From: Stenotrophomonas maltophilia
Lineage (GTDB): Bacteria; Pseudomonadota; Gammaproteobacteria; Xanthomonadales; Xanthomonadaceae
Direction of reading: 5' to 3'
Assembly (NCBI RefSeq): GCF_025642255.1
Contig: NZ_CP106759.1
Location: forward strand, 1,577,501 to 1,641,500
Length of the DNA stretch: 64,000 nt
This document shows positions 26,945-36,802 of this stretch, piece by piece. Under the pieces are notes generated by a model. That model searched no databases. It was not told the origin of the DNA and saw only the letters and a list, made by a program, of their open reading frames with translations. Positions within the stretch are counted from its first letter, which is position 1. Each line of letters begins with the position of its first letter. The position numbers were made by a program, and so were the translations under genes.

Positions 26945-27826
26945 ATGACCCTGCCCAGCCGGCTGCAGCTGCCACCCGGCCATTGGCCGACCCTGCTGGA
27001 CGGCCTGTGCGCACGCTTTCCGCGCATCGACCGCAGCCAGTGGCAGGACCGGTTCGCGCGCGGACGGGTACAGGATGCGCAGGGCAGGGCGCTGGCGGCG
27101 GACCAGCCGTGGCAGGTGGGGCTGGAAATCCTGTATTTCCGCGAGGTCAGCCACGAGCCGCGCATTCCGTTCAACGAGACGATCCTCTACCAGGACGAGC
27201 ATCTGCTGGTGGTCGACAAGCCGCACTTCCTGCCGGTGACCCCGGCGGGTGCCCATGTCCGCGAAACCCTGCTGGCGCGGCTGGTGGCGCGGACCGGCAA
27301 CGCGCAGCTGGCACCGCTGCACCGCCTGGACCGGCTCACCGCTGGGCTGGTCCTGTTCTCGCTGCGACCGGAGTCGCGCGATGCCTACCAGCGCCTGTTC
27401 CGCGAGCGCCGCATCGACAAGACCTACGAAGCGCTGGCCCCGGCGCTGCCGGCGCTGGACTTCCCGTTGGAGCGCCACAGCCGCATCGGCCCGGCACAGC
27501 CGTTCTTCCGCATGGGCGAAATGGAGGGCGAGCCGAATGCGAGTACCCGCATCGAGGTGATCGACGCGACAGGTCCGGTCTGGCGCTACCGCCTGCAGCC
27601 CAGAACCGGTCGCAAGCACCAGTTGCGCGTGCACATGGCGGCGCTGGGCGCGCCCATCATCGGAGACGACCTGTATCCGCAGCTGCGTCCGGCCGCGAGC
27701 GGGGCGCAGGCGCCGCTGCAACTGCTGGCGCGGGCGTTGTCCTTCGACGATCCCCTGAATGGGGAACGACGGGTGTTCAGCAGCCAGCGTCAGCTGGGCC
27801 TGGAGCTGGGCCCAGTGGTGGCGTGA
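26945..27826 (+). CDS. RluA-family RNA pseudouridine synthase
   Basis: About 293 residues. An S4-like N-terminal part (FPRIDRSQWQDRFARGRVQ) precedes the catalytic domain ILYQDEHLLVVDKPHFLPVTP, with the catalytic Asp in LHRLDRLTAGLVLF and RRIDKTYEALAPA. PRTGRKHQLRVHMAALGAPIIGDDLYP completes the RluA fingerprint. Such enzymes isomerise specific uridines in rRNA or tRNA; which one is not clear. Start is ATG 26945 with GGAGCG seven bases before; the open frame continues upstream to 26771, overlapping yaeQ, without homology. It is convergent with yaiI. Confidence 0.88.
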   Translation: MTLPSRLQLPPGHWPTLLDGLCARFPRIDRSQWQDRFARGRVQDAQGRALAADQPWQVGLEILYFREVSHEPRIPFNETILYQDEHLLVVDKPHFLPVTPAGAHVRETLLARLVARTGNAQLAPLHRLDRLTAGLVLFSLRPESRDAYQRLFRERRIDKTYEALAPALPALDFPLERHSRIGPAQPFFRMGEMEGEPNASTRIEVIDATGPVWRYRLQPRTGRKHQLRVHMAALGAPIIGDDLYPQLRPAASGAQAPLQLLARALSFDDPLNGERRVFSSQRQLGLELGPVVA

Positions 27827-27839
27827 GCCGGGCCCCGCC

Positions 27840-28331
27840 TCATCGCGCCACGCGGATGCGGGCCAGCCAGCGGTCCAGCGCGCTGCCGAACGCCTGGCGG
27901 TCGCGCGCATGCAGGGGAGGCGGGCCCCCGGTCTGGACGCCGGCGCCGCGCAGCTCTTCCATGAAATTGCGTACCGACAGGCGCTGGGCGATGGTGTCGG
28001 CGGTGAACAGCTCCCCGCGCGGATGCAGGGCCAGCGCGCCTCGTTCGAGCACCAGCGCGGCCAATGGAATGTCCTGGGTGACAACCAGATCGCCGGCGGC
28101 GACCCGTTCGACGATGGCGCTGTCAGCCACGTCCAGGCCCTGCGGCACCTGGAGGGAGCGGATCCAGCGCGAGGGCGGGGTGCGGATCCACTGGTTGGCG
28201 ACCAGGGTCAACTCTAGGCCGACCCGCTCGGCGGCCCGGAACAGGATGTCGCGGATGACAACGGGGCAGGCGTCTGCGTCCACCCAGATGCGGGGACGGG
28301 GCAGTTCAGCCGGGGTTTCAGCTTCAGTCAT
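27840..28331 (-). CDS. yaiI: YaiI/YqxD family protein (UPF0178)
   Basis: 163 residues. The family signature is [22 protein letters not shown] at the N-terminus, followed by [30 protein letters not shown] and the C-terminal [24 protein letters not shown]. The fold resembles PIN-type nucleases, with clustered acidic residues ([19 protein letters not shown]), but no activity has been established. Convergent with the pseudouridine synthase, with 13 bp between the stops. Confidence 0.9.
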   Translation of the reverse strand: MTEAETPAELPRPRIWVDADACPVVIRDILFRAAERVGLELTLVANQWIRTPPSRWIRSLQVPQGLDVADSAIVERVAAGDLVVTQDIPLAALVLERGALALHPRGELFTADTIAQRLSVRNFMEELRGAGVQTGGPPPLHARDRQAFGSALDRWLARIRVAR

Positions 28332-28634
28332 TTACCCAGTGTAGGGTAGGAAAAACCTGAATGGGTCCCCGGATCCGGGCCCGACCGACTGCCAGCCCTT
28401 GCCACGCCTAGCGGGGGCGGGGTGGCGATGAATGCCGGGGCTATCGCTTTTTGGGGAAAACACGCGTATCGTGCGACCCACTGTGTTTGCTAGGGTCACC
28501 GTGAATCGTGGCCTGGTGCAGTTGATCTCACGATCCACTCATCGATCCGCTTTACCAACGCCTGCAACTCAGTCTCGGCCCCGATACCCGGTGGCTGCGA
28601 TTTTTTTCAACATGTGTTTCAGGAGTTAGTAAAT
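28332..28634 (+). promoter_or_regulatory. Intergenic region holding the cold-shock gene leader
   Basis: 303 bp without a gene. Its 3' half is less GC-rich than its surroundings and runs into the cold-shock gene, consistent with the long structured 5' untranslated leader typical of cspA-type messages. It ends in a run of T (GATTTTTTTC) and AGGAG ten bases before the ATG. I cannot place a promoter with confidence. Confidence 0.4.
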
Positions 28635-28844
28635 ATGTCTGAACGTCAGACCGGCACCGTCAAGTGGTTCAACGACGCCAAGGGCTTCGGCTTCATCACC
28701 CCGGAAAGCGGCCCGGACCTGTTCGTGCACTTCCGCGCCATCCAGGGCACCGGCTTCAAGACCCTGCAGGAAGGCCAGAAGGTCACCTTCATCGCCGTCC
28801 AGGGCCAGAAGGGTATGCAGGCTGACCAGGTGCAGGCGGTCTAA
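28635..28844 (+). CDS. Cold-shock domain protein (CspA family)
   Basis: 69 residues forming a single OB-fold cold-shock domain with both RNA-binding motifs, KGFGFI (RNP1) and LFVHF (RNP2), after [10 protein letters not shown]. It acts as an RNA chaperone that melts secondary structure. Start is ATG 28635 with AGGAG upstream; an in-frame ATG seven codons earlier would put that Shine-Dalgarno inside the gene. A long upstream leader and a strong terminator make it a stand-alone unit, as is usual for csp genes. Whether it is cold-inducible cannot be told from the sequence. Confidence 0.95.
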   Translation: MSERQTGTVKWFNDAKGFGFITPESGPDLFVHFRAIQGTGFKTLQEGQKVTFIAVQGQKGMQADQVQAV

Positions 28845-28870
28845 TCCGTCTGCTGCCCTCGGGTAGCCAG

Positions 28871-28903
28871 AACGCCGGAAGCGCAAGCTTCCGGCGTTTT
28901 TTT
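28871..28903 (+). terminator. Intrinsic terminator of the cold-shock gene
   Basis: AACGCCGGAAGC-GCAA-GCTTCCGGCGTT, a perfect 12-bp stem followed by further T residues. Confidence 0.93.
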
Positions 28904-28992
28904 GTTGCGTCGGCGGGAGCTGGCACGGATCGAATCCACAGGCGCATGCGTGCAGGCGCGTTACGATGCTTGCACCCCTCTGGAGTCCTTTC

Positions 28993-29682
28993 ATGCGCAT
29001 CGTCCATCACCTCGAGAATTCCCGTTCGCTGCGCGTGCTGTGGATGCTGGAGGAGCTGGGGCTGGACTACGAACTGCGCCGTTACCCGCGCGACCCCAGA
29101 ACGCTGCTGGCACCGCCGGCACTGCGCCAGGTACATCCGCTGGGGAAATCACCGGTGCTGCAGGACGGCGAGCAGGTGCTGGCCGAATCCGGCGCCATTC
29201 TTGATTACCTGGCTGACCGCTACGACACGCAGCGGCAGGTGTCGCCGTCGCCGATACCGGCCGAAGGTGCCGAGCGCATGGCCTATCGCTACTGGCTGCA
29301 CTACGCCGAAGGCTCGGCGATGCCGCCGCTGCTGCTGACGCTGGTGATGAGCCGCATCCGCAACGCGCCGATGCCGTTCTTCGTGCGCCCGATTGCCCGC
29401 AGCATTGCCGACAAGGCCGAGCAGAGCTTCGTCGGCCCGCAGCGCCGCCTGCACCTGGACTGGATGGAGCGCCGCCTGGCCGAGAGCCCGTGGTTCGCGG
29501 GTGAGCGTTTCACCGCGGCCGATATCCAGATGAGCTTCCCGATCCAGGCCGCAGCGGCGCGCGGAGGCGGACTGGACGACAAGCCGGCGCTGCGCGCGTT
29601 TCTCCAGCGCATCGGTGAACGCCCGGCCTACCAGCGCGCTGAAGCGCACGGCGGATCGCTGCAGGCGCTGCGCGGCGATTGA
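28993..29682 (+). CDS. Glutathione S-transferase family protein
   Basis: 229 residues. The thioredoxin-like N-terminal domain starts MRIVHHLENSRSLRVLWMLEELGLDYELRRYPRD and has the glutathione-gamma-glutamyl motif VLAESGAILDYLADRY. The helical C-terminal domain contains the N-capping box WFAGERFTAADIQMSFPI. The probable catalytic residue is the Ser in LENSRS. Substrates cannot be predicted. Start is ATG 28993 with GGAG seven bases before. It is followed by selO 31 bp later, so the two may be co-transcribed; both would act in redox or detoxification responses. Confidence 0.9.
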   Translation: MRIVHHLENSRSLRVLWMLEELGLDYELRRYPRDPRTLLAPPALRQVHPLGKSPVLQDGEQVLAESGAILDYLADRYDTQRQVSPSPIPAEGAERMAYRYWLHYAEGSAMPPLLLTLVMSRIRNAPMPFFVRPIARSIADKAEQSFVGPQRRLHLDWMERRLAESPWFAGERFTAADIQMSFPIQAAAARGGGLDDKPALRAFLQRIGERPAYQRAEAHGGSLQALRGD

Positions 29683-29713
29683 GGTCGGCGGCGTCCATCC
29701 CCATGTCAGGGCC

Positions 29714-31279
<1,566 letters not shown>

Positions 31280-31359
31280 CCGGTGCTACGGCGCAGCCGT
31301 GCGCTTCGCCTGGCAAATGCCAGTGCAGCCTTCCCTACAACGATGGTCGTATCCATTCA

Positions 31360-31416
31360 GTGCGATATTCGCACGCGTAGTCGATTACCGCACTTGAATG
31401 GTGCAGTGCGATAAAC
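31360..31416 (+). promoter_or_regulatory. PcaR/PcaU-type operator upstream of the qui operon
   Basis: GTGCGATATTCGCAC (31360-31374) is a near-perfect 15-bp palindrome. It is followed by two partial copies, TCGATTACCGCAC (31381-31393) and GTGCGATAAAC (31406-31416), spaced roughly two helical turns. This palindrome-plus-repeat arrangement resembles binding regions of IclR-type pca regulators, whose reported P. putida PcaR site is GTTCGATAATCGCAC. It lies about 140-190 bp before the first qui gene. Confidence 0.65.
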
Positions 31417-31552
31417 CTAATTTCACTTCCGCAGATTCAAAGCAGTCCAAGCGATCCACCCCTGGCGGGGCGAGGGCAGCACCCGACCCGGTGCTGAAGC
31501 CAGGTGCAGGGGAAGACCGCAGGATTTCCCTTCACCTGTGCGGAGTGATCGC

Positions 31553-33064
31553 ATGCGCCGTCGCTTGTCCATTGTTTCTCTGTTCCTGCTCGCCCAGTTG
31601 CCGACCCTGGCGTTGGCCTACCAGGCCGAACCGCCGCGCGGGCCCCTGCAGGTGCTGCGCGTGGACCGCTACGCCGACGACACCCGTCCCGGCTCCCTGC
31701 GCTGGGCGATCACCACCGCCAACACCGCGCCGGGTCGCTATCGCATCGAGATCGACGCAGTGGGTACCGCGCCCCATGTGATCAAGCCGACCTCGCCGCT
31801 GCCGGAGATCAAGGGGCCGGTGCAGATCATCGGCACGTCCTGGGGCCGCGATGGCCAGTTCGTCGCCATCGACGGTTCGGCCTACGTCACCGGCACCGGC
31901 ACCGACGCCTGTCCGGGCGCCGAACCGGGCCAGTCGGGCACCAACGTGCGCACCACCACGTTGCCGGGGCTGGTCCTGCGGGATACCCAGGGCGTTGAAC
32001 TGGCCGGTCTGGAGATCCGCAATTTCTGCATCGGTGTGCTGGTCAACCGCTCCAGCCACAACGAGATCCACGACAACCGCATCGTCGCCAACAAGGGCGG
32101 CGCCGGCATCATGCTCACCGGGGACGACGGCACAGGGCAGTCCACTGCCACCACCACCGTGCACAACCGCATCGTGCGCAATGAATTCCTCGACAACGGC
32201 GATGGACTTGAGCTGACCCGTGGCGCGGCCTGGAACCTGGTGGCCGACAACCTGTTCCAGTCCACCCAGGCCAACCCGGAACCGTCGCAGGGCATCGAAA
32301 TCCTCTGGGGCAACGACAACAGCGTGGTACACAACCGCTTCGTCGATTACTCCGATGGCCTGCAGATCAACTGGGGCAACCGCAACTACATCGCCGCCAA
32401 CACCTTCACCGGCAATTCGCTGGGCCTGAGCATCACCGGCAGCGGCAACGTGGTCGATGGCAACATCATCACCGGCAATGGCATCGGCATCGGCGTGCGC
32501 CCGCAGCCGGTCAGTGCGCCGAACCGCTTCACCGCCAACCGCATCTTCGGCAACGGCCTGCCGATCGAGCGCTGCGAGGCGGGCGGCGCCTGCGTGAAGG
32601 GCCAACCGCGCGGCGCCATCGTGTTCGGCGTGCCGGGCCTGGAACACGCCAGCTTCGTCGGTTCACGTGGTCGTGGTGTCGACAATGATCCGTCCAAGCG
32701 TGCGCGCATCTGCTCCGCTGCCGGCCAGACCGACTGCCAGCCGCTGCCGAACCTGGGCCAGGCGGCGCCGCAGCTGACTGGCGTGCAGGGCAAGGGTACG
32801 CAGCGCCAGTTGATCGGTCGTTTCCAGGGTACGCCCGGCAGCCGTTACCAGGTCGAAGTGTTCGGTAACCGCGCCGCCAGCGGCAGCGAGGCCGAGTGGG
32901 TGCTGGGCAGCGTGCAGGCGCGCACCGATGCGCAGGGGCAGGGCCGTTTCACCTTCCCGCTCGGCGCCGCGGCAGATGCTGCGGCTGCCGGCAGCCTGAC
33001 CGCCACGGTCACCTCGGCGCAGGGCGCCACCTCCCCCCTGAGCGCGCCGCTGTCGCTGCGCTGA
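31553..33064 (+). CDS. quiC: Exported parallel beta-helix protein, probable periplasmic 3-dehydroshikimate dehydratase
   Basis: 503 residues. It starts with a signal peptide (MRRRLSIVSLFLLAQLPTLALA). A parallel beta-helix of the NosD/PbH1 type follows to about residue 370, with repeating units such as NRIVANKGGAGIMLTG, NEFLDNGDGLEL, NRFVDYSDGLQI and NTFTGNSLGLSI, then a C-terminal beta domain. It is the first gene of a unit that encodes a porin, an exported dehydroquinate dehydratase and an aromatic-acid permease. The pathway genes nearby cover every quinate-to-protocatechuate step except dehydroshikimate dehydratase, so by elimination and by comparison with quiBCXA of Acinetobacter I infer that role. 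Start is ATG 31553 with GGAG upstream; GTG 31538 is possible. Confidence 0.68.
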   Translation: MRRRLSIVSLFLLAQLPTLALAYQAEPPRGPLQVLRVDRYADDTRPGSLRWAITTANTAPGRYRIEIDAVGTAPHVIKPTSPLPEIKGPVQIIGTSWGRDGQFVAIDGSAYVTGTGTDACPGAEPGQSGTNVRTTTLPGLVLRDTQGVELAGLEIRNFCIGVLVNRSSHNEIHDNRIVANKGGAGIMLTGDDGTGQSTATTTVHNRIVRNEFLDNGDGLELTRGAAWNLVADNLFQSTQANPEPSQGIEILWGNDNSVVHNRFVDYSDGLQINWGNRNYIAANTFTGNSLGLSITGSGNVVDGNIITGNGIGIGVRPQPVSAPNRFTANRIFGNGLPIERCEAGGACVKGQPRGAIVFGVPGLEHASFVGSRGRGVDNDPSKRARICSAAGQTDCQPLPNLGQAAPQLTGVQGKGTQRQLIGRFQGTPGSRYQVEVFGNRAASGSEAEWVLGSVQARTDAQGQGRFTFPLGAAADAAAAGSLTATVTSAQGATSPLSAPLSLR

Positions 33065-33086
33065 TCATCTCCACGAGACCGCGATC

Positions 33087-34376
33087 ATGAATCTTGCGAA
33101 ACCCGTTTCCCTGGCCGTCCTGGCCACCGCGCTGCTGCCCTGCATCGCCAGCGCGCAGTCGAGCAACCGCTACGAAGGCAGGACCCTCACTGGCGACTGG
33201 GGCGGCACCCGCACCGATCTGTTCGAGCGTGGCATCGCCTTCCGCGGCGACTACGTGGGTGAAGCCATGGGTGTGGTCGATGGAGGCTACGGCGAAACCG
33301 GTGCGCGCTATGCGCAGCAGGTGCGCGTTGGCGTAGACCTGGACATGGGCACGCTGGCCGGCTGGAACGGCGGTGCCTTCCACTTCACCCTCAACGACCG
33401 TCGCGGCCGCAGCACCTCGGTGGACTTCGTCGGCAACCGCTTCCCCATCCAGGAAGCGTACGGCGGCCAGTACACGCGGCTGACCGAACTGAGCTACGAC
33501 CAGACCTTCAACGCGGGGCAGTCGTACTACAAGCTGGGCTATTACGCGATGGGCAACCAGTTCGGCCTGCACAGCCTGCTGACCCACTTCGTCAATGCGG
33601 CGTTCTGCGCGCACCCGCTGGCGATGTCGGGCAACAGCGGCTGGTACAACTACCCCGTGGCACGCTGGGGCGGTGAGTTCGCCCAGCAGGTCAGCCCGGC
33701 CGTCAACGTTCGCACCGGCTGGTTCCAGGTGAATCCGAACCTGGGTGGCAACATCGAACGCAACGCGTTCCGTCCGCTCGCTTCCGGTACCACCGGTTCG
33801 CTGTTCCCGGTGGAAGTGACCTGGACCCCGTCCAAGGGCAGCCGCTACGCGGGCGTCTACAAGTTCGGCGGTTACTACGACACCTCACGCGTGGACAAGC
33901 GCGGTCTGGATGCTTCGCCGACGACCGGGCGCCACGGCGCCTACGTGCTCGCCGAGCAGCGTCTGACCCGGGAATCGGCCGATCCCAGCCGCGGCCTGAC
34001 TGCGTTCGCGCAGTACATGGTGTCCGACACCGACACCGCGCAGATCAAACGCTGGTATGCGCTGGGCGGGGTTTACCAGGGCATTGGCTCGCGCGCCCAG
34101 GACAGCATCGCGCTGGGCTACGTAGGCGCCGACATCAACAACCGGCTGGTCGATGCGCGCCGGGCCACGCTGGCCGCCGGTGGCGTGCCTGGCGATTCGC
34201 CGCTGTACAACCTCAGCCAGGCCGAGGAGCTGTTCGAACTGTCCTACAGCGTCCAGGTAAACCCGTGGCTGATGATCCGCCCGGATGTGCAGTACATCGT
34301 CAACCCGGGCACGTTCAACTACAGCGGTACCGACAACGCCTGGGCCGTGGGCGTACAGGCCAAGGTGACCTTCTGA
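33087..34376 (+). CDS. quiX: OprB-type carbohydrate/quinate-uptake porin
   Basis: 429 residues. Signal peptide MNLAKPVSLAVLATALLPCIASA, then an OprB-family 16-strand-type beta barrel: LTGDWGGTRTDLFERGI at the mature N-terminus, alternating aromatic strands, and a C-terminal Phe (VGVQAKVTF), the outer-membrane assembly signal. It probably lets quinate, shikimate or dehydroquinate through the outer membrane; Acinetobacter quiX holds the equivalent position. It follows the beta-helix gene by 22 bp, and its stop overlaps the quiB start (TGATG, 34374-34378), so one operon is nearly certain. The quiX symbol rests on context rather than on clear sequence identity. Confidence 0.75.
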   Translation: MNLAKPVSLAVLATALLPCIASAQSSNRYEGRTLTGDWGGTRTDLFERGIAFRGDYVGEAMGVVDGGYGETGARYAQQVRVGVDLDMGTLAGWNGGAFHFTLNDRRGRSTSVDFVGNRFPIQEAYGGQYTRLTELSYDQTFNAGQSYYKLGYYAMGNQFGLHSLLTHFVNAAFCAHPLAMSGNSGWYNYPVARWGGEFAQQVSPAVNVRTGWFQVNPNLGGNIERNAFRPLASGTTGSLFPVEVTWTPSKGSRYAGVYKFGGYYDTSRVDKRGLDASPTTGRHGAYVLAEQRLTRESADPSRGLTAFAQYMVSDTDTAQIKRWYALGGVYQGIGSRAQDSIALGYVGADINNRLVDARRATLAAGGVPGDSPLYNLSQAEELFELSYSVQVNPWLMIRPDVQYIVNPGTFNYSGTDNAWAVGVQAKVTF

Positions 34377-35263
34377 TGGCCATGCGCTCCTTCCATGCTC
34401 TGGTGACCGCCATGAAGTTCCCGCTCGCTCCGGTTGTGCTGGCCGGTGCACTGTGCGCCGTCCCGGCGCTGGCCTTGGCCGCACCGCCGCCGGCGGTACT
34501 GCAGGTCGGCCAGTTGCGTATCGGCGAGGGCCATCCCCGCACCATCGTGCCGATCACTGGCGCCACCGCTGACGTGGCCCTGCAGCAGGCGGCGGCCATC
34601 GCTGCCAGCAAGGCCACCGACATCGCCGAGTGGCGCATCGACTACCTGGACATCGCCACCGATGGCAAGGCGCTGGTCACGCTGGGCAAGCGCATCCAGG
34701 CCACGCTGGGCGGCAAGCCGGTCATCGTGACGTTCCGCACCAAGGCCGAGGGCGGCGCCAAGCCGATCAGCGATGCCGACTACGGCGCGCTCTACGCGAC
34801 GCTGCTGCGCGGCGGCGTGGCCCAGCTGATCGACGTGGAGATGTTCCGTGATCCGAAGGTGGTGCAGGCGCTGGTGGCGCAGGCGCACAAGGCCGGCGTG
34901 AAGGTGGTGATGTCCAACCATGACTTCCACGCAACGCCGCCCCGCGATGAGATCGTCGCGCGCCTGCTCAGGCAGCAGGCGCTGGGTGCGGACGTGCTGA
35001 AGATCGCGGTGATGCCGCGCGACGCAGGCGACGTGCTGGCCCTGCTCGATGCCACCTGGCAGGTGCGCCAGCAGAGCGACAGGCCGCTGCTGACCATGTC
35101 GATGGGGGGCACCGGTGTGGTCTCGCGCCTGGCTGGTGAAACCTTCGGCCAGGCGCTCACCTTCGGCATGATCGGCACTCCGTCGGCACCGGGCCAGGTC
35201 GAAGTCGATCGCCTGCAGGACGTCCTGCAGGTCATCCACGCATCCAGCCAGGCCGGTCACTGA
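34376..35263 (+). CDS. quiB: Exported type I 3-dehydroquinate dehydratase
   Basis: About 295 residues. The ~40-residue leader (hydrophobic core FPLAPVVLAGALCAVPALALA) is a signal peptide, unusual for an enzyme family that is cytoplasmic in the shikimate pathway. The mature part is a type I (Schiff-base) dehydroquinase: EWRIDYLD, VIVTFRTKAEGG, the catalytic His in MSNHDFHATP and the Lys in ADVLKIAVMP, then SMGGTGVVSRLAGETFGQALTFG. It dehydrates 3-dehydroquinate to 3-dehydroshikimate in the periplasm for catabolism. Start is ATG 34376, overlapping the porin stop; ATG 34412 would still include the signal core. Confidence 0.9.
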   Translation: MAMRSFHALVTAMKFPLAPVVLAGALCAVPALALAAPPPAVLQVGQLRIGEGHPRTIVPITGATADVALQQAAAIAASKATDIAEWRIDYLDIATDGKALVTLGKRIQATLGGKPVIVTFRTKAEGGAKPISDADYGALYATLLRGGVAQLIDVEMFRDPKVVQALVAQAHKAGVKVVMSNHDFHATPPRDEIVARLLRQQALGADVLKIAVMPRDAGDVLALLDATWQVRQQSDRPLLTMSMGGTGVVSRLAGETFGQALTFGMIGTPSAPGQVEVDRLQDVLQVIHASSQAGH

Positions 35264-35316
35264 GACCTTCCCCGCCGGACGTTCCACCGCATCACGCTGT
35301 TGCAGGAAACCGCCCC

Positions 35317-36633
35317 ATGAGCCACGCCGCCCCCGCACCCTCGCTTGTCCTGGAACGGATGAGTCCCTTCCAGTGGACCGCCATCGCCATCTGCGTGCTG
35401 TTGAACATGCTCGATGGCTTCGATGTGATGGTCATGGCCTTTACCGCGCCGCATGTGTCGGCGGACTGGGAGCTGTCGGGCAAGGTGCTGGGGATGATGC
35501 TCAGCGCCGGCCTGGTCGGCATGGCACTGGGCTCGTTCCTGCTGGCGCCGTTGGCCGATCGCTGGGGCCGGCGGCCGATGATCGTGTGCTGCCTGCTGAT
35601 CCTGACCAGCGGCATGGCGCTGTCGGCGCTGGCTGCCAACGCCTGGCAGCTGGGCGCGCTGCGCGTGTACACCGGCATCGGCATCGGCGGCATGCTGGCC
35701 GGCGTGGGCGTGATCACCGCCGAGTACGCCAATGCCAAGTGGCGCAGTACGGCGGTCGCGCTGCAGGCCACCGGCTATCCGATAGGCGCCACCGCCGGCG
35801 GTCTGCTGGCGGCGTGGATGCTGGAACACTGGTCCTGGCACAGCGTGTTCCTGATCGGCGCCGCGGCGTCGCTGGTGTGCATTCCGCTGGTGCTCAGGTG
35901 CCTGCCCGAATCGCTGGATTTCCTGGTTGCGCGTCGCCCGGCCGATGCGCTGCCGCGCCTGAACGCACTGCTCTCGCGCATGCGCATGCCGCAGCTGCAG
36001 GCGCTGCCGCCTGCGCCGCTGCGTGATGGCCAGCGGCAGGGCTATGCGGCGCTGTTCGTGGGTGACCTGCGGCGCGTCGCGCTGCTGATCGCGTTGGCCT
36101 TCTTCCTGCACATGTTCGCCTTCTACTTCGTGCTGAGCTGGACGCCGAAGCTGCTGGTCTCTGCCGGTGTCTCCGCCCAGCAGGGCATCACCGGAGGCGT
36201 GCTGTTGAACCTGGGCGGCATCGTCGGCGGCAGCCTGTTCGGCTGGCTGGCCTCGCGCTGGTCGCTGTCGAAGCTGACCGCCGGTGCGCTGCTGCTGGCG
36301 ATGGTGTCGATGCTGGGCTTTGCCGCCTTCAACACGCAGCTGGGCATGGCCTTCCCGTTGGCGTTCGTGATCGGTGCAGCACTGTTCGCCGCGATGGCGG
36401 GCCTGTATGCCGCGGCGCCGGTGGTGTTCGCCGCGCAAGTGCGGACCACCGGTCTGGGATGGGCCATCGGCATCGGCCGCGTCGGTGCGATCCTCTCGCC
36501 GCTCACGGTGGGTGTGCTGGTGGATGGCCACTGGCGGCCCTCCGCGTTGTATGTGCTGTGCGCGCTGCCGCTGCTGCTGGCGGCCTGGGCGTGCCTGGGT
36601 CTGCGCGTGGGCGTGGGCCGGAACCAGCGTTGA
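35317..36633 (+). CDS. pcaK: MFS aromatic-acid:H+ symporter (AAHS family, PcaK-like)
   Basis: 438 residues, 12 membrane helices. The AAHS signature DGFDVMVMAFTAPHVS lies in helix 1 and MFS loop motif LADRWGRRPM after helix 2. Further similarity: GIGIGGMLAGVGVITAEYA and PESLDFLVARRP between helices 6 and 7. Members import 4-hydroxybenzoate, protocatechuate, vanillate, gallate or quinate. Because the upstream enzymes are exported, the likely cargo is protocatechuate formed in the periplasm. It begins 53 bp after quiB, as last gene of the first unit; the next unit (pcaI) has its own operators, 26 bp after this stop. Confidence 0.85.
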   Translation: MSHAAPAPSLVLERMSPFQWTAIAICVLLNMLDGFDVMVMAFTAPHVSADWELSGKVLGMMLSAGLVGMALGSFLLAPLADRWGRRPMIVCCLLILTSGMALSALAANAWQLGALRVYTGIGIGGMLAGVGVITAEYANAKWRSTAVALQATGYPIGATAGGLLAAWMLEHWSWHSVFLIGAAASLVCIPLVLRCLPESLDFLVARRPADALPRLNALLSRMRMPQLQALPPAPLRDGQRQGYAALFVGDLRRVALLIALAFFLHMFAFYFVLSWTPKLLVSAGVSAQQGITGGVLLNLGGIVGGSLFGWLASRWSLSKLTAGALLLAMVSMLGFAAFNTQLGMAFPLAFVIGAALFAAMAGLYAAAPVVFAAQVRTTGLGWAIGIGRVGAILSPLTVGVLVDGHWRPSALYVLCALPLLLAAWACLGLRVGVGRNQR

Positions 36634-36658
36634 ACCGCGAGGGAGTCGTTGACTCAAT

Positions 36659-36693
36659 GTGCGATTATCGAATCATGAGTGCGAATATCGCAT
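36659..36693 (+). promoter_or_regulatory. Paired PcaR-type operators before pcaIJFHGBDC
   Basis: GTGCGATTATCGAAT (36659-36673) and GTGCGAATATCGCAT (36679-36693) start exactly 20 bp apart, two helical turns. The first matches the reverse complement of the reported PcaR site in 14 of 15 bases. They lie 110-145 bp before the pcaI start. Confidence 0.75.
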
Positions 36694-36802
36694 TGACCGG
36701 ACGGAGTGCCATGGCGACCATGTCGAGGCCGTGTTTTCCCTTCGCAGTGGCTCTGAAGCGAGGCGGTGATGACCGCTGGCGCGCAGGGCAAGGAGCAATG
36801 CA

